Program-made: the position numbers and the translations under genes
Part shown: positions 61,831 through 64,000 of the stretch, in pieces
Layout of the letters: each line of letters opens with the position of its first letter
How positions within the stretch are numbered: the stretch's first letter is position 1
Assembly (NCBI RefSeq): GCF_000411455.1
Contig: NZ_KE150457.1
Coordinates: 1,142,023-1,206,022 of the forward strand
Length of the DNA stretch: 64,000 bases
Source: Microbacterium sp. oral taxon 186 str. F0373
GTDB lineage: Bacteria > Actinomycetota > Actinomycetes > Actinomycetales > Microbacteriaceae
Direction of reading: 5' to 3'
Notes under the pieces: generated by a model
Seen by the model: the letters and a program-made list of their open reading frames with translations, nothing else
Told to the model about the DNA's origin: nothing
Databases searched by the model: none

Positions 61831-62879
61831 ACCGGCGACCGACGATGCAGGACGTCGCGGACCGCGCCAAGGTCTCGAAGTCGGCCGTCTCTTTGGCCTA
61901 CAACGACCCGCGGAAGCTCTCTGCGACGACGCTCGAGAACATTCTCGCCGCGGCGTCCGAGCTCGGGTACTCCCAGGATCCGGCCGCCCGGATGCTGCGT
62001 CGGCGCCGTACCGACAGCCTCGGTCTGCTGCTGCCGCAGCAACTCGACCGTGTTCTGGAAAACCCCTACTACACGCTCTTCATGCAGGGGATCGGGCAGG
62101 TGTGTCAGCGCGAGGGCTTCACTCTGCTGCTGGCTCCGCCCCTGCGCGGATCGATGCTCAAAGCCATCCCCTACGCGGCCGTGGATGGCTTCATCGTTTG
62201 CGGTCTGGAGTTCGATCGGGGCGAAGTGACGGCGCTGCAACAGCGGGGAGTGCCTTTCGTGCTTGTCGACAGTGAGGATCACGATGGTGTCTCCCGCGTC
62301 GACATCGACGATGGTGCGGCGATGGAGGAAGTCGTCGACTACCTCGTCGGTCTCGGACATCGCCGATTCACCTTCGTCGCCTTCGAGACGGAGGCCGATG
62401 GGGGCCGCGCGGCGTGGCGGGGCGCCGTCCGACAGCGTTTGGACGGGGCGGTCCGCGCGCTGGCGAAGGTCGGTATCGACTTGTTGGACGACGGGATCGA
62501 CATCGTCGAAGCGCCCAATACGCGTGCCGGCGGCGCGTCCGCATTCCGTCGCGCGTGGGAGGCATCTCGTCGTCCGACGGCCATCGTGGCGTTCAGCGAC
62601 ATCCTGGCCGTGGGCGTGCTCGACGGTGCGCGAGACGCGGGGGTGGACGTTCCGCGCGACCTGTCCGTCTCGGGATTCGACGACCTCATCGAAGCGGGAT
62701 GGACGCGCCCGACTCTCACGACAGTGCGCCAGCCGATCGTCTCGAAGGGCAGGTTGGCGGCGGAGTATCTCGTGGAGGCTATCGCCGCGTCAGACGAGAC
62801 GACCATCGACGTGCATCAGCGGCGGTTGAGCACGGCGCTGCTGGTTCGTGAGTCCACGGGCCCGGCGCCCGCCGGGTAG
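61827..62879 (+). CDS. LacI-family transcriptional regulator
   Basis: 350-aa repressor and last gene of the glucan operon. The N-terminal HTH and hinge are TMQDVADRAKVSKSAVSLAYNDPRKLSATTLENILAAASELGYS within residues 5-48; the ligand domain is periplasmic-binding-like (GFIVCGLEFDRGE, PTAIVAFSDILAVGVLDGAR, VSGFDDLIEAGWTRPTLTTV). The ATG overlaps the preceding stop (ATGA). It probably controls the operon promoter upstream of 53705 in response to maltose or a maltodextrin. Confidence 0.92.
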   Translation: MNRRPTMQDVADRAKVSKSAVSLAYNDPRKLSATTLENILAAASELGYSQDPAARMLRRRRTDSLGLLLPQQLDRVLENPYYTLFMQGIGQVCQREGFTLLLAPPLRGSMLKAIPYAAVDGFIVCGLEFDRGEVTALQQRGVPFVLVDSEDHDGVSRVDIDDGAAMEEVVDYLVGLGHRRFTFVAFETEADGGRAAWRGAVRQRLDGAVRALAKVGIDLLDDGIDIVEAPNTRAGGASAFRRAWEASRRPTAIVAFSDILAVGVLDGARDAGVDVPRDLSVSGFDDLIEAGWTRPTLTTVRQPIVSKGRLAAEYLVEAIAASDETTIDVHQRRLSTALLVRESTGPAPAG

Positions 62880-62888
62880 GCGGCTGCC

Positions 62889-63020
62889 TCACGGCAGGCG
62901 CGACCGGTCGGTCGGCACTGGCCGGTAGTCGTCGGTGATGAGGGCGCGAACGGTTGCGCCGACCGATACGACGATGACGAGTGCGAGAACGAGGAAGAAG
63001 ATGAGCATGGCAGAAAACAT
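62889..63020 (-). CDS. Small single-pass membrane protein
   Basis: 43-aa protein not found by length-limited searches. It starts MFSAMLIFFLVLALVIVVSVG, a clear transmembrane helix, and ends with a polar tail, LITDDYRPVPTDRSRLP. Proteins of this shape are often seen in Microbacteriaceae, but no function is known to me. The start at 63020 is 59 bp from the divergent regulator gene. The codon usage (TTC, CTC, GTC) agrees with the genome. Confidence 0.6.
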   Translation of the reverse strand: MFSAMLIFFLVLALVIVVSVGATVRALITDDYRPVPTDRSRLP

Positions 63021-63066
63021 ATGCACGTAGCCAAAGTGTCGCGAGTGGCAGGACTGCACAAAGGAG

Positions 63067-63072
63067 TAGGAT
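63067..63072 (+). promoter_or_regulatory. -10 box of a leaderless promoter for the GlxA-like gene
   Basis: TAGGAT ends 7 nt before the ATG at 63080. Confidence 0.45.
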
Positions 63073-63079
63073 TCCTGCC

Positions 63080-64000
63080 ATGAAGACCATCGCCTGCGTC
63101 GTCCAGCCCGGGTTCGCGCCGTTCGAGTTCGGACTCGCGTGCGAGGCGTTCGGCCTCGACCGGTCGGACGACGGCATCCCCAACTTCGATTTCCGCGTCG
63201 TCGCCCCCGACCCGGGCGCGGTGCCGAGCAACCTGCGCTTCTCGATCAACGTCGACGACGACCTCTCGTTCGCGGACGAGGCCGATCTCGTCGTCATCAC
63301 CCCGATCCCGCGCGATCAGTGGGCGCACGTCGACGAACGCGTGTCCGCCGTGGTGCGCCGCGCCGTCGAGCGCGGGGCGTGGGTGCTCACGGTCTGCAGC
63401 GGCGCGTTCGTCGTGGCCGCCGCGGGCGTTCTCGACGGGCGACGCGCGACGACGCACTGGCGCTACGCCGACACGATGTCTGAGATGTACCCGAACATCG
63501 ACGTCGACCCCAACGTGTTGTACGTGCAAGACGGGCGCATCATCACGAGCGCCGGCACGGCGGCCGGCCTCGACGCCTGTCTGCATCTGCTGCGCATCGA
63601 GCTCGGCGCAGAGATGACCAACACGATCGCGCGGCGGATGGTGGTGCCGCCCCAGCGCGACGGCGGGCAGGCGCAGTTCATCGCCAAGCCGCTGCCCGAA
63701 TCCACCTCGATGTCGCTGACGCCGGTCACCGAGTGGATGCTGGAGAACCTCACCCTCGATCTGTCGGTCGACCAGCTCGCCGCCCGCGCACACATGTCAC
63801 CGCGCACCTTCGCCCGTCGATTCAAAGCCGACTACGGCACGACGCCGGCGGCCTGGCTGGGACGCCAGCGCATCATCCACGCGCAGCGTCTGCTCGAGCA
63901 GACCGATCTGGGCCTGGATGCCATCGCGTCGGCGTGCGGGTTCGGCTCCGCGGCCGTCTTACGGCAGAACTTCGCGCGCACCCTGGCGCTCACGCCCACC
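63080..64000 (+). CDS. GlxA-family transcriptional regulator (DJ-1/PfpI plus AraC HTH), 3' partial
   Basis: Open to the window edge (at least 307 codons), so the end is missing. The first 190 residues form a DJ-1/PfpI-like domain (MKTIACVVQPGFAPFEFG, nucleophile elbow LTVCSGAF with Cys, ITSAGTAAGLDACLHLL). The rest is the AraC HTH pair: LSVDQLAARAHMSPRTFARRFKADYGTTPAAWLGRQRI and GLDAIASACGFGSAAVLRQNF. Such regulators often respond to small nitrogen compounds. Its targets are probably outside the window. Confidence 0.9.
   Translation, partial: MKTIACVVQPGFAPFEFGLACEAFGLDRSDDGIPNFDFRVVAPDPGAVPSNLRFSINVDDDLSFADEADLVVITPIPRDQWAHVDERVSAVVRRAVERGAWVLTVCSGAFVVAAAGVLDGRRATTHWRYADTMSEMYPNIDVDPNVLYVQDGRIITSAGTAAGLDACLHLLRIELGAEMTNTIARRMVVPPQRDGGQAQFIAKPLPESTSMSLTPVTEWMLENLTLDLSVDQLAARAHMSPRTFARRFKADYGTTPAAWLGRQRIIHAQRLLEQTDLGLDAIASACGFGSAAVLRQNFARTLALTPT

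Overview
The window is typical of a high-GC actinobacterium of the Microbacteriaceae, most likely Microbacterium or a close relative. GC is about 70 percent and third codon positions are almost always G or C. It carries a dnaK-grpE-dnaJ-hspR operon with HspR-type inverted repeats, a rpmB-rpmG-rpsN operon, DtxR-type iron control of a heme oxygenase, and many start codons lying 6-7 nt after a TANNNT -10 box. This genus call is inference from gene content. I see no rRNA, prophage, transposase, integrase or CRISPR array; it reads as chromosomal backbone with several accessory catabolic islands.

Layout: 1-6288 is a zinc region: ABC importer (lipoprotein, ATPase, permease), a Zur-type Fur regulator, a UPF0718 permease, a His-rich TIGR03943-type partner and a lipid-anchored or membrane-anchored propeller protein. 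6285-9161 has a 3-methyladenine DNA glycosylase and a divergent LysR/MFS pair. 9203-10786 holds a structured leader followed by rpmB-rpmG-rpsN, then an HU gene closed by a 21-bp perfect hairpin. 10810-16450 holds a CopD-CtaG fusion, an unknown membrane protein, a PIF1/RecD-like helicase, heme oxygenase under a DtxR-like box, and a DUF2470 protein. 16598-21667 has a probably inactive beta-lactamase-fold lipoprotein, an EamA exporter, a lysozyme-like membrane protein, LtrA and an unknown membrane protein. tRNA-Gly(CCC) and an alpha/beta hydrolase follow. 22812-25398 is a DUF6230/DUF6114 surface module with a divergent TetR gene and a clear operator. Then come dcd, a BCCT carrier, a LON-domain protein, a DUF427 protein and a DEAD-box helicase.

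31183-39597 is an island of unknown substrate: TetR regulator, YtcJ-type amidohydrolase, a ribose-type ABC importer whose binding-protein gene is broken, an ornithine cyclodeaminase-family protein and an N-methyltryptophan/sarcosine-oxidase-like flavoprotein. It looks like uptake, deacylation and oxidation of an amine. 39599-47259 holds an Atg22-type MFS protein, the DnaK operon, a DUF2252 protein and a potassium channel. 47288-53526 has a GH92 alpha-mannosidase and two glycosyltransferases. 53705-62879 is a complete alpha-glucan operon: secreted amylase, alpha-glucosidase, maltose-type ABC importer (binding protein plus two permeases, no ATPase), neopullulanase-like enzyme and LacI regulator. 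A small membrane protein and a truncated GlxA/AraC regulator end the window.

The least ordinary items are the structured T-box-like rpmB leader, the broken binding protein inside the amine island, the dead beta-lactamase-fold lipoprotein, the DUF6230/DUF6114 module with its operator, the leaderless promoter pattern, and a strong excess of the heptamer GGATGCC and its complement.
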